Assembly: GCF_910592395.1 (NCBI RefSeq)
Contig: NC_088319.1
Coordinates: forward strand, 11,346,001-11,410,000
Direction: 5' to 3'
Length of the DNA: 64,000 nt
DNA from: Lineus longissimus
Lineage: Eukaryota; Nemertea; Pilidiophora; Heteronemertea; Lineidae
Part shown: positions 24,910 through 37,810 of the stretch, one piece after another
Position numbering within the stretch: position 1 is the stretch's first letter
Layout: each line of letters begins with the position of its first letter
Position numbers and translations under genes: made by a program
The notes under the pieces: model-generated
Seen by the model: only the letters and a program-made list of their open reading frames with translations
Database searches by the model: none
What the model was told of the DNA's origin: nothing

Positions 24910-26160
24910 GGCTTACTGTATTTAGCGCAATCATTACGCTTAGCGCAATGAATGGGGGAAAACCCAAAATGTAGTACCTATTTCTCTGCCTATTGAGAAA
25001 CACGATGAAATGCATGTAATTGGACATAGGGCACGAGATCAACTACTTCCGCTTAGGGAGTGTTCATTATTTGGTTTAATACACATGATGATTTACCATG
25101 GATAAACGTTCGAGGACGGACCTGTAGCTCCGATATTTTCGATGTATACTAACACTACTAATCCAATAACAAAAAAACTGAAGTACGGGTACTGTTAGGT
25201 CGACGACTTTCGCGAGTGTGAGTTTGTGTTTACCTTGGTTCCATAATCGTCGTAAGATGGCAGGGTGGTAGGTAGACTTAGTTCCCCGACCAGCCAATCG
25301 GCACCCGTCCCGAACTGTACAGTACACAGGGTGGAATATCGTACGTTAACGTAATAATGTTGATTTTTGTCTGCATTCAGTGGTGTAAGTAGATTTTGAC
25401 CTGATAAACCTGATATGTGTCATCCCCGGAATGATTGGATAGGTTTGATAGGCGATTTTCTTCCGTGAAAGACACACTTTCGTGCTCTGTTCAATCAATG
25501 TCAATGAGTTCAGTCACTTCAGTATTTCGGGGTCAACCTCCTGATGATAGATCTGGGAGCTAGAAAATGATCAATATTGCCTTCCTTATCTCCCCACCAA
25601 CCCTTATTTCCTGATTCCCTTTCCGTTCCCATCCCCTCTTTATCCATCACTGGCTTTCTCCGCTCACCACCCTCTTCTCACCGAGGCTAATCCATTAGTA
25701 AATGCCTACTCCCCTGGGGCTTATTAAAGGGGGACTATAGGCCTAGGCAGGAGCAGAGGTGCTAATTTGGCCATCTTCAGGCGACTTTTGCACAGTGAGG
25801 GCGCTGGGCCATGTCCGATTCAGCACTAAATATATTCCTTACACAAGCGTGAGATGTGAGAGAACCCTTTTGGCGACTTTGTGTAACTTTATCTTGCTGC
25901 CTATATTGTCTCTTTAAGGTAATCTTTATTATCCCAAAGCAAAACAGACATGATATTCAAGCTTATAGGTCACCGCCACCACACCATGTACTACTACTAG
26001 TATATAATAGTAGATCAATAGGCGCGCCATCTATGAGATGATACGATAACTGACATCTACCCTTGTTCCATTGTATTTTTTAGTGTCAGAAAATAATGAT
26101 TGCTCCCGAGGCGTAATATTGCGCTAAATAGGCGTAATATTGCGCTAAATACAGTAAGCC
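24910..26160. mobile_element. MULE-like non-autonomous DNA transposon, 1.25 kb
   Basis: Perfect 22-bp terminal inverted repeats lie at 24910-24931 and 26139-26160 (ggcttactgtatttagcgca + at, and its reverse complement). A 9-bp direct repeat, atacaaaag, sits immediately outside each end (24901-24909 and 26161-26169). 'ttagcgcaat'/'gcgctaaata' motifs repeat subterminally. TIRs with a 9-bp duplication fit the Mutator superfamily. No transposase domain is visible inside, so it is non-autonomous. A second element (25728-25913) is nested in it. Confidence 0.85.
25728..25913. mobile_element. TTAA-flanked MITE, copy 1 (nested)
   Basis: It begins agggggactatagg and ends with the inverted ccta...tctct, flanked by TTAA at 25724-25727 and 25914-25917. 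The same family occurs at 43021-43234. A TTAA duplication is typical of piggyBac-mobilised elements (inference). Confidence 0.75.
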
Positions 26161-26497
26161 ATACAAAAGGGCTGCCTCTGTCTTATCACTCGTTCTGACT
26201 AACAATAGGCCTACTCATGGTTCGAATCGGCGCATGGAGCTCGAAACTACACAATCCGGCGCAGTGATGACGCCTACTGATAGTAGTACCAATCATCGCC
26301 GTGCCATGCTTATCATTCAGTCATTCCACATTTTAGTAATTCTCCCATTTGGTGAAGCCGTCTGGCCCAAAGTAGGACATTGCTTGTGACTCGGTCAGCG
26401 CTCTGTGAACCAGTCTTGTGTGTACTCAGAAAATATTCGTGAACTTCTCAGTGGGTCAGTCGATTTTGCACCCCATTTTCCTTGATTGTAAACAACC

Positions 26498-27361
26498 ATG
26501 AGCCATTACGCTGATTATAACGTCCACATCAAAAAACAGAAGTTTGACGAAATACGGAGGCCTGTCGGGGCGAAACACATTATCCGGGCACTTCATACGG
26601 AACTACGGAAGCCGATCGGAGACACAGTAGTCTTGGACGCGGGTTGCGGTACAGGTAGTTACTCCGTAGAGCTTGCAAAAGCGGGTGTTAAGAAACTTAC
26701 ACTTTTGGATGCGAATTCGGAAATGTTGAAAAAAGCTGAAGAGAAGTTTCGGGAACATCACGAATGTGAATTGACTTTTAAACAATGTCAATTACCCACC
26801 ATACCTTTCGAAAATGACGCATTTGACTGCGTCATGATGAACATGGTCCTACATCATCTCGACTTCTACGACTACGAAAAGTTGTTAGCAGATGACGTGC
26901 GTCCCAAGTCTCGACCGAAGCAGGTTGAGGCGATGAAGGAGGCGTGGCGTGTCCTCAGATCTGGCGGACTCCTCGCCATGACCATATCCTTCCCGCACCA
27001 AGTTCTCAAGGGCGGTTGGTACTATGGACTGGCGCACATTGCACAGAAAAGGGCAGCTATTCGGAGCACGGATTACGACGAGTACAGATCCTATCTAGGA
27101 GAAGCTGGATTCGAAGACTTTGAAACGATCGTTCCTTTGGATACTACGTTCCTTGCCCCGGAGCACTATTTCAACCTTGAGGGGCCCCTGAATAAAGACT
27201 GGAGGGAGCGTGACGCGATTCTCTTCTCGTGCCCTGACAGTGTGAACCTTGATGAAATCGTCGCCATGAGAGAGGCGGGGACACTCGAGAAATACTTCAA
27301 GGAGAAGGACAAGGGTCGGAAGGAGGTCGGACAGTTTGCGGTCCTGATCGCGAAGAAATGA
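26498..27361 (+). CDS. Class I SAM-dependent methyltransferase, intronless, 287 aa
   Basis: The ATG has a good context (aaccATGA), and the frame is uninterrupted to TGA at 27359-27361. Motif I is VVLDAGCGTG (residues 44-53) with the acidic ribose-binding D71 at the end of strand 2 (LTLLDAN). FDCVMMNMVLHHL (109-121) is motif post-II, and AWRVLRSGGLLAMT (149-162) is the motif III region. Together these define the Rossmann methyltransferase fold (Methyltransf_11 type). The C-terminal half, with FPHQVLKGGWYYG and an acidic-basic tail, probably sets substrate choice; the substrate is unknown. There is no signal peptide, so it is likely cytosolic. A single exon among intron-rich neighbours suggests a retrocopy, an intronless family or ancient lateral transfer. 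A second methyltransferase lies at 39419-44867. Confidence 0.88.
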   Translation: MSHYADYNVHIKKQKFDEIRRPVGAKHIIRALHTELRKPIGDTVVLDAGCGTGSYSVELAKAGVKKLTLLDANSEMLKKAEEKFREHHECELTFKQCQLPTIPFENDAFDCVMMNMVLHHLDFYDYEKLLADDVRPKSRPKQVEAMKEAWRVLRSGGLLAMTISFPHQVLKGGWYYGLAHIAQKRAAIRSTDYDEYRSYLGEAGFEDFETIVPLDTTFLAPEHYFNLEGPLNKDWRERDAILFSCPDSVNLDEIVAMREAGTLEKYFKEKDKGRKEVGQFAVLIAKK

Positions 27362-28835
27362 TCCGGTAAATAATAACGGTTGGGCGGCACAACCTTTCAA
27401 TATGGTGAAACGGAGAAAAACGTGTCAAATTATATTTAAGCGTACAAACACACAGAAAGAAACGAAAACACTAAAAGCGTTATACTAGTATAAGAGGTAT
27501 CGAAACCCCATGGCCAGATGCATTCGATTGAGCCAACGTATAATAATTTCTTATCATATAATCAAGAGGCATGCTCACGCCAGCTATTATTCTCTGAACA
27601 ATTTCAAAAAATTGTTATTTAAGGATATTAATTTATTTTGGATAACACGGTTTACCCGGACCCGTTCTCAAGTGAGGCCTACTTGACTGTCACACCAGTG
27701 CAAACACTGCGAAAAGAATCTTTGAGTTGTCAAAAAACGGCTATTTGTTTGGAGCAGAGTCAGACATTTATTAAGGTCATCCCGCTGTTGGCCAAGATCA
27801 CCATACATGTAGTTGTCGCGGACAAAGACAGTGCGGTTTGTTGCTGCACAAAAGACATCAATTTTTTGCTCTCGCTTCTTTTTTACTACGGGTCAAATTA
27901 ACGCCAATTTTGGTTGGTATCGACAAAAGGTTAAGATTGTGCTGATAACCACACATATATAACTTGATTTTTTTTTACGCAAAAATTGACCCTAAAATAT
28001 CGCAGAGCACAGCTAGCTCTAGACTCCTATGCAGTCCATTTCGTCATCGTCATCGTCATTGTCCTTCCGGGCACCGACGAGACGAGGCCGGTCCACTGCC
28101 TCCGGAGTGTAAGCACAGCAAGCCAGAGGGGCTAGAGGTGCTTGGGATATTGTAAATTGAAATGGTCACTTGACTTTGAGGCACATTTTGGTGCATAAAA
28201 AATTACGAATATGTTGTTTATATTAATAAGGTAGTTTGGATTCCATAACTCCTATCGAAATAGTCATAACGCCCTTCGGCATAAGTATCTATGTCCTCAT
28301 TATCGTCACCATAGAACAGGATGGACACTTACTGAGGGGGATATTTAATACTGCTACGCCGATTTTGATTTTTCACTGATTTGGAGGTTTATTTTTTTTG
28401 ACATTCCTGAGTTCCACCAGCTTATCAAAAAACGTTTCTTAAGGATTCTTTTTTAAGTATAATATTGAATATTGCCTGTATATATAAGCTTCCGTGTTGT
28501 ATAAGTCACTGTACACTATACATTGCGATCGCGGAGTGTAATCAGACTAAAAGTGGCTGCGACCACAAATTCGTACTAACTTTGGGGACACAATTACAAA
28601 AAATCTATATCATTTGAAATAAAACAAGGCCAGCCAAAATTTAACCATGACACAATCGTTTGGTTGACTATAGAAACCCTAAAAGTCTTGTAATAATAAA
28701 ATGCCCTAGTCGAGGCTATTCGGCAGCAATGGCGGCCATTTGAAGCACGAACGGAACTACGTCATCAATAACTAGATTTCCGGTCATACGCAATCAGGAT
28801 GAGCGCGGTTTGATATTTATGACTAGGCATCGAGT
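27362..28835. other. Intergenic; segment shared with the other methyltransferase's 3' flank
   Basis: No gene is seen. About 28016-28110 (ctcctatgcagtccatttcg ... gacgaggccggtccactgcc) resembles 45380-45450 (ctcctatccagtccatttcg ... gacgaggccagtccactgc), downstream of the second methyltransferase. The rest is AT-rich and featureless. Confidence 0.5.
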
Positions 28836-30569
28836 TTACCCGCAACGTTTGTTGTCTTTCTTAATTCCTGAAAGGCTAAACTCACTATTTTCAAACCTCG
28901 GTCTGCAGTCGCGGTCAAAGCAGCTGCATCTAAAGAGGCGCACAAACCCTTGGTGAAACCGGTGGTTCATTAATCCATAGATAATAGGGTTACAGCAGCT
29001 GTTGAAGAAACCGAGAATAAGACTGATTACATTCGGGATACGTGGAACAGGGTCTACCATGAAGATACTCCAGAACATGGTCACACAAAATGGCAGCCAG
29101 CAGATGACGAAGACAAATATGACAATGAGAAGCGATTTCGTTAGTCTTTGTTCCTCTTCTTGCTTTTTCTTTCTCCTGGACTCGCGTTGTTTGGTCATGA
29201 ATTCCACAGTCCCAAGCGATCGTTCCAAGACGGGTGATTTTCGGGTTTTTGATACGGCCGACACATCATCTAGTTTATTGATGCGGCGTCGGCTTTTCCG
29301 GTAGTTGCATAATATCTTGAAGTAGGAAAACGACATGACGGAACAGGGGCCGCCGAAACATACGATGACCATGAAGAATGTATAGGAGACGCTGGTCCGC
29401 CATTGGCAGAAGCAGAAGGACTGGTTGGGCAGGTACCCGTATCTTCCCCAACCTACCAGTGGCGGCATCGCCAGCAATGCCGCAAGGAGCCAGACGCCTG
29501 AAATTGAGGGAAATGTGGCATATAGGACTGGGTAAAAAACGCAACAACTGCTAGAATATGATAACTTAGTGTCGCTATTGGCTTTTTCGCTGAAATACTC
29601 GTGCGATTTAAGATAGGTCGGGTGGTAGGCCTGTCTGGGCCCAGTAACCGAATTCTTCTGGTTTCGTCCGAAGGACCAAAATGCCGCACATATAGCAGTT
29701 CGGAAAGGGGAAAATCGGTGCGTATAGAGCAAACCAATGTAACTAAACTTTAATTTACTGCCATGGGTATTTCAAATACTGCCTATCCCGACCTTACTCT
29801 TTGGCAATTGGTCTCAATATCCATTACATTCGATTACATTCGATTTACTGCAAGTTAGCTTTGATTCATGGTCATCAACTGTCAGTCCTCATTAATCTGC
29901 TTCTTGGCAAGTAAGTGTACACTCGCCGATACTCGTCGAGCGTGTAAGTGGGTCAGCAAGTCTACGCATGCACTGAAGAGAAATTGCTCGGGGCGTGAAG
30001 GCATTGTCAACAACTCGTCTATTTGCCTTCCTAATTCATTCTCAGGATAGAAACGCCTAATAGTCATAACAACAAACATATCCAAACTTACCCGTAATGA
30101 TGGCCGCCACTTTCTTTTGCGTAAAGATCGTTTTGAATCGTGTCACCTGACAAACAAGGATGTAGCGGTTGATGCCTATTGTGGCAAGCGACATGACGCT
30201 GGCAATAAAGGTAACCATGTTAAGAAAACCAAGGGCAATGCACACTCCAACTGCGAATATCCAATCGTGGTTCAGAATTGTCACTATCGTAAGCGGCATG
30301 TTGACAACAGAAACCAAGATGTCTGCCATGCTCAAACAGAGGATGAGGGCGTTTGATGTTGTCCGGAGCGTTCTGTCAGAACAGATGACGCACCAGAATG
30401 ACACATTTCCAACAGTCGCAACAATGCAGATACAAGCCAAAATAAACGCTTCTATTTGTCCTTCTGTTAACGAGTATTCCGTCGGGACGTAAACGCTAGC
30501 TGATAATCCAAATGAAGAATTCTTTGGTGGATCACTAATCATATTGACCCGCAAAAACGACAGACGCAC
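28836..30569 (-). CDS. Class A (rhodopsin-like) GPCR, two exons, 379 aa
   Basis: Exon 1 is 30092-30569 (donor gtaagt, phase 1) and exon 2 is 28836-29497 (acceptor ttccctcaatttcag). They join to 1140 nt in one frame. Features: NSS glycosylation site at 17-19; TM1 with GN (N55); TM2 LSMAD (D83); C110 before TM3; NRY (134-136) in place of DRY; TM4 and PLVGWG (172-177); a long basic, Lys/Glu-rich third intracellular loop; TM6 CWLPF; TM7 NPIIY; and a Cys-rich tail after helix 8. NRY plus the PLVGWGRYGYLP extracellular segment resembles melatonin-receptor/moody/GPR84-type receptors (family knowledge). The ligand is unknown. It is an integral plasma-membrane receptor. An alternative start is the ATG ten codons downstream. 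Confidence 0.87.
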
Positions 30570-32430
30570 AGGTGGAAAGATTGCCTAAATACGATAATCA
30601 ATAAAAATTAATACCGAGTGCGGTCTCTGTCACAGATAGTTTATTAATCGCTATCTCCCCATCTGTCCTAGACCATCATCAGTGTCGCGCCATTTCTTAC
30701 TCGCACCGATGAAATTAAAATTGATTTCATGATACAAGAATCTACGCGCCGGAAACCACACACGCTTGTGCTCAAATCCCTACGCCCAGTCTATACGATC
30801 CAGACCAGGAAGATGTAATTGATATCAGTTCCCGCCTTATCTGATGGCGTCGGTTTGGTATGCTGAGTGGCATATCCGCTGCAAGCAGGTCAGACTCTAG
30901 AGAGGCATCCGTGATTGACTGGATAGCAATCCAAAAGAAACAACCCCAAGCATGTTGTCTGTTGGACAACTAACTAGCTACTAGCTCATGCTGACCACAT
31001 GGGCTCCATCCATCCATGGGTGAAAGATCGACAAATTTCATAAATATTATAAACCTATGGGGCTATGCTAACTAATCTATGTGGACATTTGGGATATATA
31101 TGATCAATATGGTATATGTAGTAGTCACTTCAAACTCTACAATGAACTAACTTAACAAATTGTTAAAATGCCCTAGTCATAGCAACCACTACACCAACGC
31201 CTAACTGACGCATGCATACTAGTGCAGGGTATACAGAATGTGCATCAAGGAAGTAGGTCATGTCCTGGATTTTTAACACTGATTTGCAAAATGAGCACCA
31301 ACAAAGTACTAATTTTACATCATGTGTGGTATATTTCAGTTTAAGATGACTATTTTTTGATACGTTAGGACATTATGTACCCATGGATATCATACATCAA
31401 CTGTCTTGAACTCTAAGCCTCACAGAACATGGCACCCAACATGTGTCTCTCAGCATGTTTGACCGCATCTATCAAGCCACTGTTCATATGAAGATTTCTC
31501 AGAACTATTTTAATTTCAAGTCATCAGACCGCTTGCATCTGAAAGAAGGCATCATTATGTGCCAAAATGTGCATAGACGTTTAAACGCCACTACATTCGT
31601 TTACCCCTGTGAGAGCACAACGACTATAGGCCAGGGTCTGTGGCGCCGTCCGAACAGCCGAAAAAATCATCTGTTTCTGCGACAAGATGGCAGACGCGAA
31701 GTTTTGCGACATGAGAGAAAATCAGTGCTGCCGTGTCCAGGTTTGCCGTTTCGTAATAATATGACGGGAAATAGAAACATGTTGGTGACAAGTGTGGTTG
31801 ATAAACTGATGAGAGTATATGTTCAATAATAGCGTTGGACGTCTGTTGTTAGTTTTTACAATAATGAATAGTGCAGACAGTACGAACCGCTAAAATCCAA
31901 TCTCCAAAATCATAGGAGAGAGAATGTTCTCGGGCGACATCGGGTCTTGGTCGACATCGTTTGTAATGACACCTCTACCGCGCATGCCTTTAATAAAAGT
32001 CTTGGCTAAATGCCGTCGAAAACGTGTTGCGAGTAAAACAATACGTCGTCGACAAGCCCTTAGCTCTGCCCATCCAGACAGTTACGTTAGTTTCAATTAC
32101 ACATTCCAAACACTGGCTTCCGCTTAATTTTGCTTTCGGAAATTGAACAAAAATGAAATTTCGTTATCCGATTACTTATCTCTCAAAGAGTCAATACGAT
32201 AATATAAAAGAGCGCTGAACTCAATCTGATTTGTTTGTTGGAAAAAATGCATTTATTCCGATGACACTGTTTAAAACAAAACCTTTTCACCCGTGATTAA
32301 TGCAGATCACATTGCAGTTGGTCAGGCGAAACGGAGTCGGAGTTTCCCAGATTGGCTAACGAGGCATATGTTTTGACGAGAACTCGACTGCGACTCATTA
32401 GAAAATCACAGGTTTGGTGAAACACTGTCC
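30570..32430. other. Intergenic, no gene assigned
   Basis: The GPCR 5' region, then AT-rich sequence. A 128-codon open frame at 31443-31829 (plus) has no recognisable domain, low-complexity codon use and no splice context, so I do not call it. Confidence 0.35.
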
Positions 32431-33440
32431 GAGTTCAGGGGTATTGGAAAACTATGGATGTCAAAACTATGGATTGGACTGGGAAAGTATGGACTAACAG
32501 TCATCGCTCTCCACCGCCTGTGTGGTGTCAACATTATGATATCTGAGTGGGAACATGTGCTGATGTGGTAGTTGGGAGTGGGTCCTTGGGTAAAGCACTT
32601 GGCATACAGAAAGGTCACAACGTGTAAGGTGTGGGTCCTAGGGCAAGACACTTGGCAGACGGGTCACGAAAGTAGAGGTGGGGTCTTTGGGCAAGACACT
32701 TGGCAAGCAGAAGGGTCGCTAAGTGTGAGGTGTGGGTCCTTGCACAAAACACTTGGCAGAAGGGTCACATAGTTAGTGGTGTGGGTCCTACACAATGATG
32801 TCCGTTGTCCCCATTAAAAGCTGTAGGCTTCAGGGCCCTATGACTTTAGTGCCGGTGTTGGAAAAATGCACTCTTAATATTGCACAGAGTTTGACAGGTT
32901 TATTTTTGCAAGATTCCATGCTGATTGGTTTGCGCCCTAGGCCTATAGCCAATCACTTAGCTGCCCTAGCAAGCAGGACATGGCCATCAGATGAATGACA
33001 GTCCACTAACTTGATATACATCATATGTACACAATGCACTCATGTATTGTATCACATGATCACAGCATGTGAATAAGACGCTAGCCTACTCGTAGTCAAC
33101 TTTGGTCCTCACACAGCATCACTGCCAGCAAGATAAACATGTTGGCTAAGCGACATCCAAGTACTTATGAATCCCTATTTCTCAAACCTTTTAGTTTCTT
33201 GCCAATCCAAGTAAAAGTACTTGTAGAAATTGGAATCCCATTTGGAGAGAGATTCTGCCACTTTTTCTGGCTCCATGATTCTCCTGTTTCATCAACTTTG
33301 AGAACCGATGGGGCATTTGGAAATGAGCTTGGACAGGGCACCAGTTCATTACTTCCAGGCGGTGGAGAGTGATGACTGTCAGTCCAGACTTTCCCAGTCC
33401 AATCTATAGTTTTGTAATCCATAATTTTTCAATACCCCGT
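32430..33440. mobile_element. TIR element, about 1.0 kb, with a minisatellite inside
   Basis: About 80-bp inverted ends: the left starts gggtattggaaaactatgga (near 32438) and runs through 'ggattggactgggaaagt' to 'ctctccaccgcctg' (32521). The right mirrors it from 'caggcggtggagagtgatga' (33357) to 'caataccc'. Outside lie cgagttcag (left) and cgtgttcag (right), a possible 9-bp target duplication with one mismatch, which would fit a MULE-like element. No transposase is seen. Confidence 0.7.
32575..32795. repeat. Minisatellite, about 60-bp unit, four copies
   Basis: 'gtgggtcct(t/a)gggcaa' + 'gacacttggca' + 'agaagggtcac' repeats four times inside the TIR element. Confidence 0.75.
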
Positions 33441-36400
33441 GTTCAGTTCCTGCGCGCGATTTGACACGCAATATTCAAATACATTGTTTACATAAAGACT
33501 GCATGTGATGAATCTATAAACACCTGATGACAAATAAGCTGGTGTCGCTAAGGCGAATCACGCTACAGCTAAAACAGGCGATTATTGATGGCAATATCAA
33601 TTAAATGTAACTTGATATTACTTCTAACCATTTTCGCATGCAGCAACTACATTTGTTTTCCTTTGCCCAGAGTTATGTTTGTTATGATCAAGTCACGATT
33701 CGTTTCATCTGAGCGCTCAAAACATTTAGAGTGACGTATACAGCGTGTAACCTAGGGCCCGCCACGTCGAAACAGAGGAAAGTGGGGAATAAAAACTCGG
33801 GCTCAGCAGCCGATATCTGCGACATCAAAATAAATATTGGAAATCCCCGAACAAGCAGCCTCCTTCTCAGGGCAATTTTATTTGAATGTAACTGTACCCT
33901 TTCGCCTATGTGCTGCAAAATACGAGTTCATTGGTTGTTGTATTTAGAAAACAAATATTCACTCCAATCAGAGCATTGCATCCATGTGCGACCCTGAGAG
34001 AGCTCCCATTGCGACGTTGAGGGAACGTTGATCTAATTTTGAAGGATATCCATAGTTCATCAAATGCACTTAGAGATCAGTAAAATGTAAGTGAGTTCAG
34101 ATTGACCACTTAGCGACAGTTACAGGCTTGGAGATTTGGGAACTCCTGACATCATTCCACTCAGAGTCAGACCATTCATTAAAACAAGAAAACGTTATAT
34201 GGAAAATTTCACAACAGCATATATGCAGGCATTTTTAATCATGTCCGACTGTTACGCTAAATACGCAATGATGACCTCATAGAGCACATGATTAGCCCTT
34301 TCCTTTCGTTCCTTTTTTCCTCTCTTTCCTCTGTTTCAACGTAGCCCCCGGGACCGCTGCGTGGGTTTCCGATTTTCCACCCAAATTTCGCGCGAATTGT
34401 TATTCCTCCTTGGGAGCATTCTCCCGGGGGCAACTGTATAAACCATGCTCCACCTCTTACAGGTAACACAAGGTTGACTCCACACCTTCCGTTTATTAAG
34501 TTGCCATAGCAATATTGTGAACTCCTGTGACTCTATGTGCCCTCTGGAGATGACGTACTGTTATTGTAACAGTAGCCCATTGTCAAGAGTTGCATGACTG
34601 TCATGCTACACTTCATGTTATGCATTAAAGGACCATTGGTATTATCAAGGGCAATATTGCCAAGCTGTCGGCTGCCCAGCCCCTTCATATTCTACAAAAG
34701 TAGTTTACATCAACAAATTACAAGACTGGTCATTAAAAGGAAAAATTATACGCACGGTGTCTGGAAGCTGAGCAATGCACAAAGGGGAATCACTACTCCT
34801 GTGGACGTAGTGGTGTAAACGTTTGTAATCGAACTCCTCCGTCAGTTTAGATCGGATGCCTGAGAGTCAAGACTGATACAGAGTATGTCTTGGCGGGCTT
34901 TAATTTTGGAATTCTAGAGCCATTATGGAGGAATTTCATTTTTTGTTGCTTCCATATAAGGGTATGGTCATCATCATAAGGTAGGCCTAGATTGTCAAAA
35001 GTCAACAGGAGTTCTCATCAGCATATGGGGGCATTTCGTGAGTCAAGACTGTGGAAATATACCGATATAAAACCAAATTGCAAAACAAATATCAGTGTAA
35101 ATTGTTCAGGTACGTACTATTGATATTTATTCTATAATTTACTTTTGTCTAAATTACCGTATACCAATGATTCCAGGTAATTCAGACAAAGGTAAATTAG
35201 ACAACGGTATTTTAGACAAAGTGAAATGGAAAATGGTCATCTAGACAATGGTCATTTTAGACAATGGTGAATACTGCCAAGCTCATTGAGTTTGACGTCC
35301 AAGACATTCCAGTCCATTCCATTCGGTGAAATCGATGATGCCCCGTCCCTTTGATGTCAGTGCACTGGTCTAGATAGACCAATACTTAGACCAATATTTC
35401 GTCCCCAAGCGTAGTGGATCGAGGCTATATAATAGCTTGGAACCAGTGAAACCTTGAAACCAGTGATGGTAGACCAATTTGACGGTAGTTTAGAAATCAG
35501 TCGCATATCCGATTCAATAAATCTATATTTTAGAACAACCCAGTCATACCTCGCCTCCAGTGTACATTACTGATCTCCCAAATATAGGCATGCACGTCAC
35601 GACACGCCCACCACACACCCATTATGGACCAATCAGCGCTCCGCTTACTACGCCACCACACGGGGCCTATTTGAACTACGGAGCGGTGTGATCAGACAGG
35701 GCGATACAGAGAAGATTGACTACATCATGCAGTACCGGCTGGCACCTATCCGTAGAAACGTAGATGAAGGTTTATTACCGAAGGTTTTAGCCGGGTTTGG
35801 AGATGAAAAATGTGAATAAATTCCTTCGCTGTGAGCGATTTCGTACATATTCATGTACACGTCGATTATCGAGGGATGTAGAGATATTTTCGTTAGTGAT
35901 TCCCGTGTGCATGTTTGTCATATCTACTGAGCTTTATCAGAGCATTATATATACAAATGATTCTTCTAATAAAAACGTTTTATTTTAGTATATGGAATAC
36001 AAAACAATCACAAAGCTTACTTTTGCTTTCATTGAAGAGCAATAATTAGATATATGCAAATGGCGGCCCGTCATAAATATAAGTTTATTTTTTAACGGCA
36101 ACAACACATTTCCAATGCATTCAATGATGACGTCATCCTCCACAAAAAGGTTGATTCTGGAACTACTGGCAAATTGCTATCAATAAAGTCAACTGGGACG
36201 AGATTGGCAGTTGGGAGGGTATAAATCGTGGAAGGAACGCGCCCGATTTCACGCGGTACTTGCACAGTGAGTCCACGGTTTAGTACTGACTATTCCAAGG
36301 TTAATCACTGGTTACATGGTTTCACTGATTCCAAGCTTTATCAACTACCATATAATATAATGGGATATAATCTAGACGATAATTGATGAAGTTCAATGAT

Positions 36401-37300
36401 TGATTGTCGTCTCATGTTACAGTGCAAATTATTGAGGTCAACGCTATAAACCTTGGTTGATTCTGCGGAGTTGGAAGTCTGTTCACGTGATAAGGTTTAC
36501 CACATCAAATAAACTGTTCATCTTTAACTGGAGGCGAGGTTCGTTATACAATACTGCATTTAACATATTCAAATAATGTATTTTTTTAAAATTGATACAA
36601 GCTGTTCAACCGCTTGCGCCTGAGTGTATAGCCTCTCGATCCGCTACGCTGTTGGGATGAAGTATCGGTCTGTCCACTCTCAACCTCCCCTGTGTGCGTC
36701 TATTCCGCCTGTCATCTTATTTCGCCAGTCATTTCAAAAATTACACGGTGGCCTATTAGGCATTATGGTATATTGGAAGAATTTTAAACTTTTTGATAAG
36801 CATTGGGAATAAACTTGGTATTTAAGGTAGGCCTATAGCTGGCAATTATATTAATCAGATTAGACTTGGAAACACACATAAAATATGAGATGGTGGATGT
36901 CGTCTGAATCATTTTTTGAAATACATGTAGTATGCAGAGAATGGGTTAAGACTGTGACCATTTTGTAATACATGTATCTATTCATTTTGGAAAAAAACAA
37001 GTGTTTCTGTAATTTGCACTGTTGAATAAAGCTTTTATAGTAGCCCGTAACACTGCATCTCTTATTCAGGTCAATGCTGCCTCTTCCGAATTCCTGGCCT
37101 GTATGAAATATGTTGGGGCATTTGCCTGCCCTTTTAACTTTCTCAGAATAAACAAAGTGAAGTTCCCCCCCCCCCCCGCCATTCCAGAGGATCATAGTAA
37201 ATGTACATGTAACACTATCAGGAACAAATCCATATGATGGAGATAGAGTAATTATCAAGTTAAAGCCTGAGATTAGCTTATCCCACATAATGGGAAGGCC
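33441..37300. other. Intergenic; possible promoter, no gene seen
   Basis: No gene could be supported. 35110-35280 holds a degenerate 'attttagacaatggt' repeat. 35560-35720 is a GC-richer block with a 'ccaatca' box (ggaccaatcagcgct). The stretch may hold unrecognised 5' exons or regulatory DNA. Confidence 0.4.
36214..36260 (+). promoter_or_regulatory. Possible TATA-type core promoter
   Basis: 'gggagggtataaatcgtgg' followed ~30 bp later by 'cgcggtacttgcacagtgag' looks like a TATA box and start region, with an upstream 'tgacgtcat' at 36127-36135. No first exon could be linked to it. The nearest plus-strand coding exon is at 39419. Confidence 0.3.
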
Positions 37301-37810
37301 CAATAATAATAATAATAAATGTCATTTGTATCGCGCCTTTCCGCGGTTAAACCACGCTCAAAGCGCCCCTCTCCACTTGTCGAAAAGTAGCGTTTTTAAC
37401 TGACTATTGAACTGTTCAATGCTTGTCTCTGCCCTGAGGGCTGGTGGCAGTTTATTCCATAGGCACGGCCCGCAGCTGGAAAAACGGCGGTCACCGTACC
37501 TAGTTTTTTTACCTTCTTGCTTCTAGCAGATTATTAAATCTTATACTCAATTCGCGACCTGATGGGAAGCCAGTGTAAGTCTATAAGAACAGATTTAATG
37601 TGGTCGAATTTCCTTGTTCGAGTGACAAGCCTCGCTGCGGAGGCCATAAAGAGCCCGTTGTTGGTATCCAACCGTGAGGTCACAAACGCATGGACCAGCC
37701 TCGCGGTGCTAGTTGAAGAAGTTGAAGAAATAGAAAGTTTGATTATACCATCATAATTTATTAAAAGAAGCAATAAATTGCGTTTGTACAAGTAAATATG
37801 AATGTACAAT
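37300..37810 (-). pseudogene. CR1-like LINE 3' fragment with (ATT)n tail
   Basis: On the minus strand from ~37800 it reads LVHAFVTSRLD, then RLVTRTRKFDHIKSVLIDLHWLPIRSRIEYKI in the conserved CR1-type order. Downstream, around 37300-37320, it ends in an (att)n-type tail (taataataataataa on the plus strand), as expected at a LINE 3' end. It is 5'-truncated. Confidence 0.8.

Noticed and set aside
31443-31829. 128-codon open frame on the plus strand
   Set aside because: No recognisable domain, no splice context, and unremarkable base composition.
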